Source: Apteryx mantelli
Taxonomy: Eukaryota; Chordata; Aves; Apterygiformes; Apterygidae
Assembly: GCF_036417845.1 (NCBI RefSeq)
Contig: NC_089984.1
Coordinates: 33,577,447-33,641,446, forward strand
DNA length: 64,000 nucleotides
Direction of reading: 5' to 3'
The first letter of the stretch is position 1; the number at the start of each line of letters is the position of its first letter. This document shows, piece by piece, positions 1 to 14,400 of the stretch. The translations under genes and the position numbers were made by a program. Below the pieces are notes generated by a model that was not told where the DNA came from, searched no databases, and saw nothing but the letters and a program-made list of their open reading frames with translations.

Positions 1-170
1 CGGCAGCGCCGAGGGGCCAACGGCCGCGGGCACCTGCGCGCTCGCCATCTTGTCGCGAGCCGCAGCCGCGCCGGGCGCTGCGGCCCCGCCTCGGCCCCCC
101 GCGCTGCATCGCGCCGGCAGCGGCTCTCGGCGGGGCTGCCCGGACCCCGTTTGGCCGCCGTGGGGGTGAC
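1..170 (+). promoter_or_regulatory. PDCD4: PDCD4 CpG-island promoter / non-coding exon 1 (partial)
   Basis: The first ~170 bases are dense in CpG and then fall abruptly to ordinary composition. This is the expected place for the PDCD4 promoter and its non-coding first exon, because the start codon lies in the next exon at 2411. GCCATCTTG at 44-52 is a YY1 core on the minus strand, followed closely by a TCGCGAG element. Both are common at CpG-island start sites. The transcription start and the exon 1 donor cannot be fixed: GTGTAAGC near 208 and GGTGAGG near 309 are both possible donors. The island may continue upstream of the window. Confidence 0.55.
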
Positions 171-2353
171 GGCCTCTAGCTTGAAGTGATGGGGCAGAGA
201 AAAACCGTGTAAGCGATGCGAGAGTTGCTCCAGGATGTTTCGCACGGGCTAAGGTTGGGGGAAGCTTTGGAGCTTCCCTGAGCCCTCTTGAGGTGCCTCT
301 GCCCCCCCGGTGAGGTAGAAGTGCTCGTGTTGGCTTTCGTGCGTGTGCTCGCGGTGGGTACGGAGACAACGTCTGCGTGTGGCTGTGCGCCTTTCATTGG
401 TGGTTTTCAGTGGCTTCGGAAGTACTCTGGTCTTCTGAACTACTTTAAAGATACTTTTCATATCACCGAGTCATCTTAAGATCTCTTGCATCATTCTCTT
501 TCTCTAGACACTTAAATTTACTTTTTCTTCTGTCCATTTTGGTCCAGTTTTAGCTCTTCTAATGTAAGCTTTGGGTTTATTTATTCTGTTGTTTTTTAAT
601 GCGTGTTTTGAGATCTTGTTCTGTGGTTGATCGGTAATAGTGTAGCGCAACTTAGCAAAATATGATTTTTTTGGATACAGAGATAAATACCAGCATTCTG
701 AAGTTTGAGCAGGCCCTCTACCTTGAATTAACAAGAGTCTAGGCTGGGAGAGTGCCTTCCTAAACTGAGGCTATGTCACCTGCTCAGTATAACAGTATGA
801 ATTGTAAAGCTCCATTATCCCATCATCCTTGTTATGTGTGAAGCAGGGTACTGATCAGGGTGGATCTCAAAACAGTAGATAAAAGTTGTCTTGTTCTTTG
901 TGTAGCCGTAGGTGGAGAATTACAGCTAGAGCCCTATTTGGAAAAAGCGTTCCCTCACCTGGAAGTTAAACTTGATTACAGATGATGAAATACTTTCTCT
1001 TGGTTGTTATTTAATATTTCTTTTTGTTCTTTGTCGTCTTTTTTTTAAAGAAGTGGACAACTGATGGAACATTCCACTGGGAAGAATAAAACTGTTCTTA
1101 CATGGTAGCTTGCTCAGACTAGACTGAGATCCGTACAAGAAAGCTCTCTAAACAGCAGTGACTTGGAACACTTGGACTCCTGAATGACTGAGGTAATTGA
1201 AAGACCTTTGCCTAAAAAATGGTGTGGGGCAGGGAGGACTTTGTATTACACAAAGTCGTTAACTGTTTGGAATTAGGGTTGACATTAGGAAATATAAGAT
1301 TGTGACAACTTGATACTGTGTCCTAAACCAGAATTTCTTAACTTTCAACCACTTGTGATGAATCATTTGCAGTTAATAGGTCTGTGGTACGGTGGACAGG
1401 AGGGGGGAAAACAAGGGAAGAGAAGAAAAGCGGAAGGGAGTGATGTCGTTTGATGTCACAATCTTGCCACTCATCAGTGAGCTGTTTTCAGGGCAGCAGT
1501 AGATGAGAAAGGGAAAGGAGAGCTGCTGAATTCTCATATACCAGTAGTATTTACTAGACTACAGAGTGGTTCATGTAAACACTGCAGGTAAGAGTGTGTG
1601 ATGAATGCTGGAGCCACTTTATTTTTTTTGTGTGCATAAAGGAAAGATGGATGATGCCATCACAGCGTTGACCTGTGCTGGTCTGTAGAACAGCAGCTGC
1701 TAGGGAGACAGGGAGAAAGTAGCAGAAAAAGAGGAGTTTCCAACTTTATCCCTTGCTGATTGAATAGTGGGTGTGAAGAGGGTTTGGAGTGTCCAGAAGC
1801 ACAGATGTGAGAGCTTGACAGCTATATATACATAAGCAGTAAAATGGAACAAAAATGCCTCTTTTGAGGGTTTGTCTGAACTTGATAAAGTAGTACCATA
1901 TTATCAGTATAGTTAAACCTGAAGAATATTTCTCTTGTGGTTTCAAATATAACATTGATACTGTATGCTTATATAGATAATCCCTTTGCAGAAGGGTTCA
2001 GTCTAAGCTGATAGAAGTGACTTTTATCAACTAAAGCTGCCCACAGAGGTCTTTTACCCGTAAAATAACGGCTTTCATCCTGCTGCCTCCTTTATAAGCG
2101 ACAGAACTGGTACTGCGAAGACATCAAGGTCTCATTCTCGATGTCATAATTTTGTGCTATTAATTATGACATCTAGATAGATGTGTTTAAGGGTGGTGCT
2201 GTCTCATGTTACATTTTTTGCTTTCCCAAGGAACTTTTGAGTGATTACAGTTAGTTAATTACATATTTAGTGAGTGAAGCTTTTGCAGCTTTTTACTCAT
2301 TTAGGATTTAGTCCAGCACTTTTCTTCCTCTAAGCTTCTCTATTTCTGTTTAG
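171..2353 (+). other. PDCD4: PDCD4 intron 1 (presumed; start uncertain)
   Basis: AT-rich sequence between the promoter island and the first coding exon. I see no supported exon in it. The intron's 5' boundary is uncertain because the exon 1 donor is not fixed. The 3' boundary is taken as the TTTCTGTTTAG acceptor ending at 2353. The one distinctive structure is a perfect inverted repeat at 2140-2173, listed separately. Confidence 0.5.
2140..2173. repeat. Perfect 12-bp inverted repeat with 10-nt loop
   Basis: GATGTCATAATT (2140-2151) and its exact reverse complement AATTATGACATC (2162-2173) flank ten bases. The structure lies ~180 bases upstream of the first coding exon's acceptor. It could fold as a short RNA hairpin, but the stem is shorter than a typical pre-miRNA. 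No function is claimed. Confidence 0.8.
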
Positions 2354-2450
2354 GCCTTCAGAGGAAAACGTTAAGACTTTGTGTTTTGTTGTCAATTCAG
2401 TTAAGCAACTATGGAAATAGAAAACAAGCACGTTTATGTTAACCCTGCAG
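2354..2450 (+). CDS. PDCD4: PDCD4 exon 2: end of 5' UTR and first 13 codons
   Basis: A TTTCTGTTTAG acceptor ends at 2353, and a second possible acceptor (CAATTCAG) ends at 2400. Coding starts at ATG 2411 and reads [13 protein letters not shown] plus one base, ending before GTAAGT at 2451. The leader part 2354-2410 contains no upstream ATG. The coding part is certain. The exon's 5' edge is inferred. Confidence 0.85.
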
Positions 2451-5400
2451 GTAAGTGATATATTCAGTATTTTGTATTTAAAATTGCTTGGCTGGCCTGA
2501 AGTGTTCTCTGGTTTAAGTTGTATTGCCTGGGGTTTGGTTTGGTTTTAAGAATAAATTCAAAAGTAAAATGTGTAGGTGCATTTGAGAGGGACAAATTCT
2601 GCTTTTATGTAGCTGTTTATCTTAAAATTAGAGGAAGAAAATGATGAAAGATTTGACTGGAAGCAGGCTGGAATGGGAAAACTTTACTCAATATGTGTTA
2701 GAGACCATCCTGAAATTGACTGTTTTGTCCATATCGCAAATGTATTTTTTAACAGGGTGGTGTTAATGCAGTATCAAGTTTTTATGTCTTCCAAAGGTTG
2801 TAATGATTTGCACTGACCTTCTTATACCAAAGAGGAGTTGTGGGCTTCTGATGTTTTTCAGAGGAGGGAGAAAAAAAAGAGATTATGTAATGCAATTGAA
2901 GTTGCAACATGCTGTAGATGAACTGTTATTTTAATATTACTACCAGAATTTAATTAAATACTGTGGCAGATGCATTGCCTCTCAACATTTTAGAGTTACA
3001 TTTGGATAAAGATGTGAGACTGCTAGATATCTAAATTCAGCTAATTTGGCCAAATGAAATTTCTGTGTAGATAAGTATTTGCTGAATGTTCTTTTTGTTA
3101 TTTAAAGTAGCTCTATATAAGCACAGATCTTAAGTGTGCCTGCTAGGGATTATAGGAGGTTAGTAAGACTGATTTGGATAACTTCAATATATAGCAAGCA
3201 AAGCCTTAAAGTTTTTAGAACACTATTCCTGCTTATATGTGCTTACGTGTATGTTATATGATGTAAAAACGTGAAACTGAAAGGAAGATCAGCCTCATTT
3301 TATTTGTACTTTTGATTTTATGAAATTACTGATTTTATAAACTCTTCAAAATAAATGCTGTAAAGAAATAATTTGAAGGTCGGCTTAACATCTTGATGTA
3401 ATTTTGTGGTAGAAGATGGCAGTTTAGAATATACTCATGCATCAGTGGCACACACATCAAAACTAGTATAACCATTTAATCTATTTGTTCATCATAACTT
3501 GGTAACTAATAGTGGAGGGTCGGTTGGTCACAGAATTATGTAGAAGGAGTCAGGTTTCAGGTGGAAGTAATAGTGTTATATTAAAAAAAATGATGTTTAG
3601 TAATGCAATGAGAAATACTGAGTCTTATGGTTGGGATGTTTCCTGTGGAGGATTTCCTTTAGTCTCAAACCTGAGATCAGGATTGTTTAAGGAGGTTGAA
3701 CGATAGTCTGCCCCTTTTTTCCTTGGTAGTCAGATTCAGGACTGACTTGTGTTTGTTAATTCTAGAACAGTTTATTTGAAAACAGAGGGAAGTGGTCATT
3801 GAGGAATGTAGGTCCTGGACAGCCAGATTGCAGGTCTAAGCTGGAGAAATTAAGATTGGGCATGAAGAAGAATTTTAATTCAGTTGTTCTCTGAGATGAG
3901 CTGGTTGTGCTGATGGATGGGTGAAGGAAACCTGTTCTGTTTGGTTTAGCTTCCCCTCTCCCCACTAGGTTTATGCAAATCTATCCTTATTTTATTAAAA
4001 TATTAGACAAACTGAGAAAGCTTGTTGTGGGAATTTTTTTCCGGACATGATGCATACTTTATTTTGCTTGCTGCATGCATAAAAGGAATGCTTTGTGGGA
4101 GTAATGAGTGGAAAGATGAAGCTTAGACTGGAATGACTGCATTATTGTTCAGCTGAAGTATTCCCATCTGTGAACACCGATAGCTACCTGTTACTACTTT
4201 GATCATAAAGAAGGCAATTGCATTAAGCTTTCTTCTTTCTGTAGTGTAGTATCCTCTTTGATATTGGTAAGTGCTTTGAGGTTGGAAATGTTTCATTAGT
4301 GCACTTTGTTTTCAAAACTTTTCATGAACCTATTTTTAATTGAAAAAAAAATACAGTTTTGAGAAATATGGCCAAGTGAACATTGTTAATCACCATGTAT
4401 AGAAATGGTGAGGTAAAACATTTCAGGTAAGTTCAAATACAAGTTTAAAATATTCTTCATGTTCTGAGCTGATGCTGTGAACTTTTCTGTAAAGTAGGCT
4501 TGGTACAGCTGGAAAAGCATCTTCTGCATGCCTCACCAATGTTCTTCCTAAGACTGGGGCTGTAGGTTTTTCTTAGACTCTAGTGAATCAACAGGAAAAG
4601 GGCTTTATAACAGAACTTAAGGCTTTTGCCTTTATGCATGTTTGTTCTAATTTGCAGGACTTTCCAGGGTATTAACTGGAATGTTAAATAGGTCCCCTTT
4701 TTTATGGGTTAAGAAAGGGGAGGAAGAAATTCTAAAGGCTGTTTTAATAAAAGTCTGCTTAATAATTGAGTTCATGTGGAGAAGATTATAATTTTGTGAA
4801 GTAAGGACCTTAGGTCCAAATATCAAATGTGTATTAGCTTCCTGAAAGAGTGAAAATTACTGCACTTCTGAGTGCCCTGAGATATTCACAGATCCTTAAG
4901 TTGAGAGGTGGGTTTTGGGGATGGGGAGAGGGATGATACTTGTACAGTGTAGGAAGAAGGTTTTAATAGGCAATTAGCTTTGTTTCATTTTATTTATGGT
5001 AGGGCTGAGGAATAAACAGCAATTTTAGAAACAGGCTTGACATAGCCCACGATAAAAGACGGTGCCTTTTCTGGGCCTGTAAAAGGAATATAGTTGGTGT
5101 GGGGAGTGTTTTTGTTTTCTTTTGTTTTTAAGATGATAGCTCCAGTGAAATTGTAGAGTAAGCATTTGTTACAATAATTACTCTAATCTTATTTGTTGTA
5201 TGAGCTGGTGTTTGGATTTTGCTAGGTAAGTAAGCACTTAGGGTTTGCAAAAAATGGCAGACTGAAAAACACTGGAGGCTTCATCCTGCAGGATACTGGT
5301 GTATCATAGGAGGTTAAGGTGGTGGAATTGTTACATCAGGACTTGTAGTCTTGGGCCTTATTTGTTATCCTGTTTAACTCATTCATTTCTCTCCCTCTTT

Positions 5401-8400
5401 CATCCCCTCTCCTTCTTTTCAAGGCTAGAAAGAATCAATCCTGTTTAATCTCCTGATTTGGAGGGTGGGAACCTAGCAAAGAAAAGGGAATTGATCACAT
5501 TTTTTCAAAATTCTTTTTTTTTTTTTTAGTGAGTCTTTGTTACCAAACTCTGGGCTTTGTATGGAACTGCATTTTTTTTCATAGCTTCAGTAACAAAAGA
5601 AAACAGAGTGAACTTGTGTATGTATTCCTATGAGTCTAAATCATTGCTTTCCCGGCAGGTGGTCTGTGTTAAAAATCCTCAAATGAGAGGAATGTTGGTT
5701 GATGATTTAGGAAATTAATTTCACTTTGGTGAATAATCTGTTAACATTAGTGAGTTCTTACAGAATTTACTGCACTGGCAGTTTTGTTTGTTTCTAAATC
5801 AAGAGATGAGTGGGTGGCATGATAACTAGGCACTTGGATCTTAAGCACTTAGGAATTCTGATAGACTTTGTTTAACAAGGGTGGAGTTTTACAAACAGTT
5901 AAACCACAGAAATGGTTTATTTGCTTTCCCTCTCTTGACCTGTGCTCTATTTAGGTTGTGGATAACCTGTGTTGGGGAGTAAGGAACTCCTTATTACTGT
6001 GATGTGTAGACATATTAAAGAAAAAGTCTGTCTTAAAGCTGTTGGAAGTAAAAGAGTTCTATTTAATTTTAGTGTTGTAATCCATTTTAAATACACAATG
6101 GTTTTGGTAGTTTGACAGAAAATTGTTTAAAACAATAAATGAGATTTTTACTGTGTCTCTCTTTAAGAACTCAATCTAAGTGATGCACCATTTTCTGGTG
6201 ATGAAGAAAATGGTGGGTCTGAGGAGCAAAAGAGTGAAATCAATGGAAATTGGATTCCTGCAACTTCAATTACTGAAGCTAAAATAAATGCTAGAGCAAA
6301 AAGACGATTGCGGAAGAATTCTTCTCGAGATTCTGGGAGAGGAGACTCTGTTAGTGACAATGGAGAGACACCGAAGACTGGAGTTGTTGTACCAACAAGC
6401 CCAAAGGGGAAAGTCCTGGACAGGCGATCCCGGTCTGGAAAGGGAAGGGGTCTACCAAAGAAAGGTAGGTGTAGCCTAGCAAAGAAAGCACCATTAGATT
6501 CTGTCCAAAAGCATAGCATTTTTTTCCCATTGGGAATCATTTTTGTAAACAGCGATCTCTGTGCAGGCGCTTGGTTCTTTGTTAGGTACAGCAATAGCAG
6601 ATAGCAATCTTGGACAGAATTTTGTATCTGTATCATTAAAGAACTTCTGTCTTTAAGGTATGTACCTTTTATGAGTATATTTAATACACAGATTTGAACG
6701 GTTGTGGTGGAGGTGATTCACAGGACTATTACTAATGCAAACCTGAAAGCATGGTTATATTTTGAAAGCACAGTTGTTTCAGTTTTCAGTTATTCTTGTG
6801 TTGTTTTGCACTGCTAGTATCCTACTGGAAGGAGGTTAAACGCTAATCGCTAAAGTGAGAACATGTCAGACAAACACTTCTGCCCTTTTCAGCATATACC
6901 CTGCAAAGTAAGAGATGGGCACAAGCTGTGGTATATTGTCTTTGAGTACAGGATTGTTGTGTTCAGTTAAAAGTATTCTTTGTAAGCTAGCTGTTCTCAC
7001 TGTCCTGTTTTGCCAGGTGGAGCAGGTGGTAAAGGAGTCTGGGGAACACCAGGTCAAGTGTATGATTTGGAAGAAGTAGATATTAAGGATCCTAATTATG
7101 ATGATGACCAGGTAGGCAAATACCTTCTTTGCACAATGTGCATTTTGATTTCCTTTATTCATTACAATTGCTGTGATGTTCATACTAATGAAAGTGTGGC
7201 CTTGCGAGTTATGTGAACGTTGGCCTGGCCATACTAAGTGCTCATTTTTATGTTCAAGAATGGATTATTGACTAGTTAAAGACGACTGCTGTATAAGTAT
7301 GGTAGTGTAACATTCACAGATCTTACTTCAAGCTTATTTCCTCTTCCTTTGCCCCACTAGGCAGCACCCTTTTTGAAGGTGTGTTCTTCTAGTGCTGGTC
7401 CTCATGGAGGCGAATGTTGCAGTGCTTCCCTAAACTGCAAATCAGCACCACGTTAAAAATGCAGACTTTCTCATGATGGGAGATTTTGGTCTTGGGGGAA
7501 AAAGATCTCTTATGGATTTTTCTCTTCCATCTTCTCCCATCCCTCCCCACATCTTACATTTTTGTTGTATAAACACTCTCAATTAGTGCAAGCTAGATAG
7601 CCTGGATTTTTTTCGTTATGTATTTATTTAGGATTTGTTGTGGAAGGTTGCCCCTCACAACAATATTGTTGGCAAGGGTCGGGGCGGGGGAGTAAAGCTC
7701 ACTGGTCAAATGATGCTTAATAAACTTAAGTCATTAAGGAAAGGAGAATTACAAACACTGATTGCTGAAGTCTCTAAGATCAATACATTTGTGAGATCCT
7801 AAGTAAATTCTTTATAACTTAAAGCAACCACCATCACTCTGCTTGAGCAGAGACTGTAGCCATAGCTGCTAAGAGGGTGAATGTGGTACATCAGAACCTT
7901 GCCTTCAGAATCTTTTTTTCCCAGCAATTCAAAGAATTACCTTAGCAGAGATAGCTATTGAATGAAGCTGCTGATTGCATAAAAGAAAGCTGAATGAATA
8001 TTGCATGGGACTCCATTCCATGATTAGCTTCACTGAGGTTGTTAACAGAGGCTGGTGTGGTGGAAGAACAGGCATTTTGCCTTCTCCTGTAATTCTTGGT
8101 CATGGAAGGCTGCTTTTGAAAAAGCATTAGTTGGAAACTTCTTTGTTTAGATTTCTTTGATCTGTAGTATTGCTCTGAATGTTACTACTGTGCTCTGTGA
8201 GGAGTGGGGAGCTGAATTATGGTGGGAGATGTGGCTGTACTGGAAGTCTGGTCTTACACACAGTGCTCTACAGGACCAGGTTGTACAGGGGGCATTTGCT
8301 GTGCGATTCTTTTTTTCCCCTTAGGGAATGTTTTCACTCAAATACCCTGAAAATGCCTTTTCTCTGTCACGCAGATGTGTACATGCTAGTGCCTGTCTGG

Positions 8401-11400
8401 TCACGCAGTCGCTAGGGAAGGGGGAAATGGGCAGGCTTGCTGTCAGGGACTGGAATGCAGCTTGCAGGGAAAGATGCTAGAAGTCAAATCTTGTGCTGTG
8501 GCACAGCTACCTCTGCTGCGCTGGTACAGGAGTTTCCGCTGCCCTCCTTTCAGTACGCGGTGCCTAAGTACTTGATCTCTGTGTTCATGCAGCGTCAGCA
8601 GAATCCCAGGAGTACTGTGGAGTGCTCACCATTGTGTGACAGTAAATTCAGCTTTCTGGTTGAATTCAGCTAACAGTAAATTCAAACTATAAGGAGCATG
8701 ACATTTAGCCAGCTTTATTGACTTCCCGCAGTTTAACTGTAGAGACGTAATCTATTAGTTTCTGATAGAATCTTGACTGGCAGGAGCATGCAGAAAGCAT
8801 TAATGATTTAGAAGATATTTTCATGCTAGCAAAACTGTGTAAGATCTAAGAAGATGCAATATTGTTTACAAAAGTGTATATGTTTTTGTTGCCTTTTAAA
8901 ATAGGAGAACTGTGTCTATGAAACGGTAGTTTTGCCTCTGGATGAAAGAGCATTTGAGAAAACTTTAACACCAATCATACAGGAATATTTTGAACATGGA
9001 GATACTAATGAAGTTTCGGTATGTCACATGTTTATTTGTTTATTTTAGGAGGCAGCCCTGTAGTGTACACAGGAGTCCAACAGCTAGCTATTAATGGATA
9101 TATAAAGATGTTGGCAAGGAATGTGCAATTAGAATACCTAAATAGTTGCTTCTGCTCATGCAATAAAAATAAAGATGTGTGTATATGTGTGTGTATATAC
9201 AAAATGTCATAGTTTTTTTATATTATATATAAAAAAATATATATTTTTAAATCTGTTTTATTTTTCAAATCTTATTTAGGAAATGCTAAAGGATTTAAAC
9301 CTCGGAGAAATGAAATACAGTGTGCCGGTGTTGGCTGTTTCCTTGGCATTAGAGGGGAAGGCTAGTCACAGGGAGATGACATCCAAGCTTCTCTCTGACC
9401 TTTGTGGGACAGTAGTAAGCAAAACTGATGTGGAAAAATCATTTGATAGACTACTTAAAGATTTACCTGAATTGGTTTTGGATTCTCCCAAAGCACCACA
9501 GGTATATCTGAATTTTTTCCTGCTTGTATTCAAAAGCTTTTTAATTTTGGTTAAAACTGATCAAGTAGACTGAAATAGGCTCTGTGTCTGAAAAATACGC
9601 ATGCATTGTCTTTGTCTCTAATCCCCTATCTAATTTCGCAGGCTGTGTTTTTACTTTGAGATGACTCATTTAATAAATGAAACCTGAAAACCAAGTGTGT
9701 TAGAATTGTCTGTTTAGAACTGCTTTGAAATTCAAGGTTTATTTAAAAAGTGCCTCTGTTTTGTTGCAGTTGATGGGCCAGTTTATTGCTAGAGCTGTTG
9801 GAGATGGGATTTTAAGCAGTACTTATATAGATGGCTACAAAGGCACTGTGGATTGCACCCAAGCTCGGTAATTTACTTGCTTTCTATAGTTGCAGTTTTC
9901 AGTTTCAAAGGCCAAGCAAATAGATTGAAAATTTAGGACTTTAGGATAAATCATGTGGTTCTTTATTAATTCTTCTTGTTTAATTTAAAATGAACTGAAA
10001 GAAATGCACAGAGAGTGTCTGTCACAAAAGAAAAAAAAATCCAGAATGACTCAGATCAGAGGAGAAATATTGCAAGTGCTTGAAGAATAATGTTAATACA
10101 TTTGAATTCAGTCAGTGAGGTTTGTTGTCCAGCTTATGTTTAATTAAAAAAAAAAGGGCTGAAACAAGAAGTGACTATAGAAGGCTTTGTCTTAGAAAAA
10201 GCTTTAATGTGACTAATGAGTAAATATAGCATCAGGACAACTGCTGTAAATATGGTGTGAAATTCTATTCTGTTTGCAGTGATTGTAGTTGGATACTTTA
10301 AAAAAGGAGGTCAATGCTTAGTTGCCTAACTTGAGGGTTAAAGTTGTGCAAATTATCAGTAATATAAATGTCTCATGCAGTTTTAAACATTTTAGCCTGC
10401 ACAGTGCACATCTGGTATGCTTGCCCGTCTCTGCTATTTCTTGGACAGTCTGCTGCTTGGTAATTCTGGCTCTTGCATATAGTAGTTGTTACTGGCTAGC
10501 CTTAGTGTGAGCAATGGGACACAACTATTCCTGCTTTAGTTGAATGGTACTTAATTGGATCTGAGATTTTTTTTTTTTCTTGCCCCAATTCCTTTTTTCT
10601 TCCTTTTTCTCAGTGAACTGACAAGCTTCCTTAATTTACTGTGTCTCCTTGCAACTACATATTTGCTTTCCAAAGGAGTATTTTGACTTAAATTCCCAAG
10701 GTTTCACAGCTCTTTAGACCGAAACAGAAAATAATGTTTCAGCAGAGAAGCCATTCTTTAGCTCAGAAGCAATTCAAGCCTTGTTTGAGATTCACATGCC
10801 AAGCTGCATGCTTGGAGGAGCCCAAATAGAATTCATCTCTGCATAAGAAAATATTAAGTTCTCTCATAAAAATGTTGCAGGTTCTGCACTGATGACTGAG
10901 ATCCGCTATCAGTGCAGGACTACTGTCTGTCCTGAGCATGGTATAACCAGAAGTGTAAAATTTGTGGAAAGAGAAATTGGGGAGCTAGCTTGCTGGCTTT
11001 TTGATTGAGATGTCTGCATGGAGTTACTAATGAAGTCTTCCCAGAGATCTGGTCACTGACTTTAGCATGAGCACTGTGCCTAAAAAGGAATGGAAGGGGG
11101 AAAGTGTAGATATTACAGATTTTCTGTTAAGTTTTGTAATAACTTCCTAAAACACAAACTTTGCTTTCTAGAGCTGCACTTGACCGAGCTACTGTGTTGC
11201 TGAGTATGACGAAGGGTGGAAAGCGTATAGACAACGTGTGGGGGTCAGGAGGTGGCCAGCAGTCTGTGAAACACCTTGTGAAAGAGGTAGCTGACTTGTA
11301 CAAAACTCTTGAGTTTACTGCTTGTCTAAGCTTATGTTTGGGATGGAGCAGAGAGATGCATATATCCTGTAACAAAATGATGTCAGAGTGGGTTTTTGTA

Positions 11401-14400
11401 GTTCTTAAACTGATGTTTTGTTGATTGAAATGGATGCCTAATATTAGTCAGTGCTGAGAACATACCGGCAATGCAGAATATGAACTAGGATACATTTATT
11501 TTTGCTTACAGCTTTAAGAGTTTACAATGGAAAAGGTAGAGTAATAGAAGAGCCAAGGTAAAAGCTGGCAGTATCAGTTTGTTTTTTGACATCATTGATT
11601 AAAAACACAGTAGAAACAAAATTGGAGGAAGAATCAGGAAACTTCAGAGATCCAAACTAAGGAGTAGGGAAAGGTTTAAAGGAAACAGTCATGTTATAAT
11701 TTCTAGGTTGTGAGCATAACAGATGAGAGGAGGAAGAGTTCAGGGGAGAAAAACTTGATCATAGCCATGTTAAGATTCCCATCACCATGAAAGGTTATCA
11801 AGCAGCATTTCTAGTGCTTGTGTGTCTGTATACACTATGGATAAGTATTTGGCTTATTTTGTGTTTCACATTGCTGATAGCACTCAATTTAATGCCATTT
11901 ATTAGAAGAAAAAAAATAGCTGCAAGTTTTGGGAACTAACTTGCTGCTAGGTGGGTTGCAGATTATCAAAACAGTTAACAGCTTTTAAATTTTTATATCT
12001 AATTAGCATTGGTTTTTTGTTTGTTTTAAAATTCAATAGATTGATATGTTACTGAAGGAATATTTGCTTTCTGGAGATGTATTGGAAGCTGAACGTTGCC
12101 TTCAGGAGCTGGAAGTACCCCATTTCCACCATGAACTTGTATATGAAGTAAGGAGAAATCAGAGTCCCTCTAATGATTGTCAGTAATAAAAACAGACTTT
12201 GTTTTGTTTTGATGTGGGCGTGTAAATAATGTAACTTGAATCTGAAGCTCAGGTTGCATGTTCTGATGTTATTTGAATAACTAAAGTGAAGTTTGTGTAC
12301 TCATTTGTGTGCACTTTGTACAACAAGTAAACCATTGGTCCCTCTGGGAAGATCCAGAATTAAATTTTGTTTGTTGGGTAAATAGGTGCATTCAGAGAGT
12401 TAGAGATTATTGAAATAGAGCTTTTTTTTTTCTACTAAGGAATAGCAGCAAAAAGCATACTTTTGTTTTAGTGTTTCCTTTTAGTTGCAAACTTACTACA
12501 ACAGATTTCAGACATCTGGATATTCTAAATTGTATGTTTTAAATTACACAGCTTCCTTTGCATGGTGGAATTGTTCCATCTAGTACGTTTGTAAAAGCTT
12601 TGAGTATATGAGAGAAAGATCTTCCTCTGCTGCATCTGGAAGATTGTTCTTATTTGTATTCTTTTTACCTGCTAAATCAAGAAGTGCTTGTTTACCATTA
12701 AAACTGAACACCCACAATCTAAAACAGTCTGCATTTTCTCTTTTGAGTAACTTGACTCCATTTAGCAAATTTCTTAGGAATAAAAAATAATCTTTTTTGC
12801 TTGTTGGAGCTTTTGGAGATTGGCAGATTTTTAAACCTCTTTCAGATTCTTCTAAGATCATAGATAAAAATTTCACAAAATTAATTTCCATCTATAGTGC
12901 AGCAACCGTATGAATATGGTCATGTATCTCAAGTCAGGCAATGCTCTTTACTCTGTCTACTCCTTTCTCATTTTTCATCGCTTGTATCTTTATTCGAGTA
13001 ACTTTCCATCAGTCTTTCTTTTCAAACGATAATATACTGGAATTGTGAGTCCTTACAACAAATGGACTTACCTCCCCAGAAAATGCACAATACTGCATCT
13101 ATTGTTATTAATTTTTGCACTTTATATGCTTGCACAAGATGTGCTTGAACCACTGTTGTCTTTTTAGTTAAAAGGCTTGCATAATTTGTTTCAGGCAGTG
13201 GTGATGGTTTTGGAGTCAACTGGAGAAAAGACTTTTAAAATGATACTGGATTTGTTGAAATCTCTCTGGGGGTCTTCTGTCGTTACTATGGACCAAATGA
13301 AGAGGGTAAGTGTGTCATTTGGAGAATATTGGGTAAGGTCTCCCCAAATTTGTGCAGTTTTTACTGCCTCCCTCCTCCCCCCCCGTCCTTCTGTATCCTA
13401 TGCAAAAACCTGTCACTGATGTATACAATATGTAACAGTGCTTGCCATGTGCCAGAGGAAATACAAATGAATTCTGAGCAGTAGTTCATTGTAGAACTGA
13501 GGGGAACTGAATTTTTAAATTTTCTGTTGAAGAATTTCAACTGATCTTATGCAATTAAATGATTAAAAACTAATCATTTAAAATGCTACAATATGGCTTC
13601 ATTTTTTTAAAAAAATTTCTTTTTAACCAGTAGTTCTTCATAATTGAAGAAGTATAATGAGACCCACTTAATTAGAAATATCAACTAGAACAGTATATAG
13701 AAGCCTATATTTTACTAAATTAGCATAATTCGTGACTTTGCTTCCAGCTATGAACACTGGACAGTTGTGCTATCCTGGGGCAAACTGGGTACCAGACTAA
13801 GACTCGTGGCAAACTTTCCCCAATCATCCTGCTGGAGGGAAGTGATGAAGTCATCTCTGGTTGGCACAAATATTTCCCTTGCTGCATAGTGGTGGAGATT
13901 TGCGGCCTGTATTTTTTTTATTTACCTGGCATAAATAGTAAGTTTTCTTCCATGCGATAGCCACCAGGCTAATACATATGTTCTGTACTGCCTGGTTTTA
14001 TAATTTTTTTTCGGAGTCTTAAAAATTCTGCTAGTGTTTTTATGTTTGTAGGTAGTTGTGTAATACCATGATATTGACTGGTATTATACCTTGTTTTTCT
14101 GCTAACTTGCAGCTCCTCTGGTTTAGGTTTGTTGAAACTGTTTATAGAATACATGAAATTACATGAAAATTTATCCTACAAAAAATTGTAGTGAAATCAT
14201 AGAATAACCACATCATTTGAATTGTTACACTGCAGGGCTATGAACGAGTTTACTGTGAAATCCCAGATATTAACCTGGATGTGCCACACTCCTATTCTGT
14301 GCTTGAGCGGTTTGTAGAGGAATGCTTTCAGGCTGGAATAATTTCCAAACCACTGAGAGACCTCTGTCCTTCAAGGTACTTGTTTTATTATAGATAGGTG

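Noticed and set aside
14183-14205. AATCATAGAATAACC resembling a CR1 terminus in PDCD4 intron 10
   Set aside because: Only about a dozen bases agree and flanking sequence does not continue the element.
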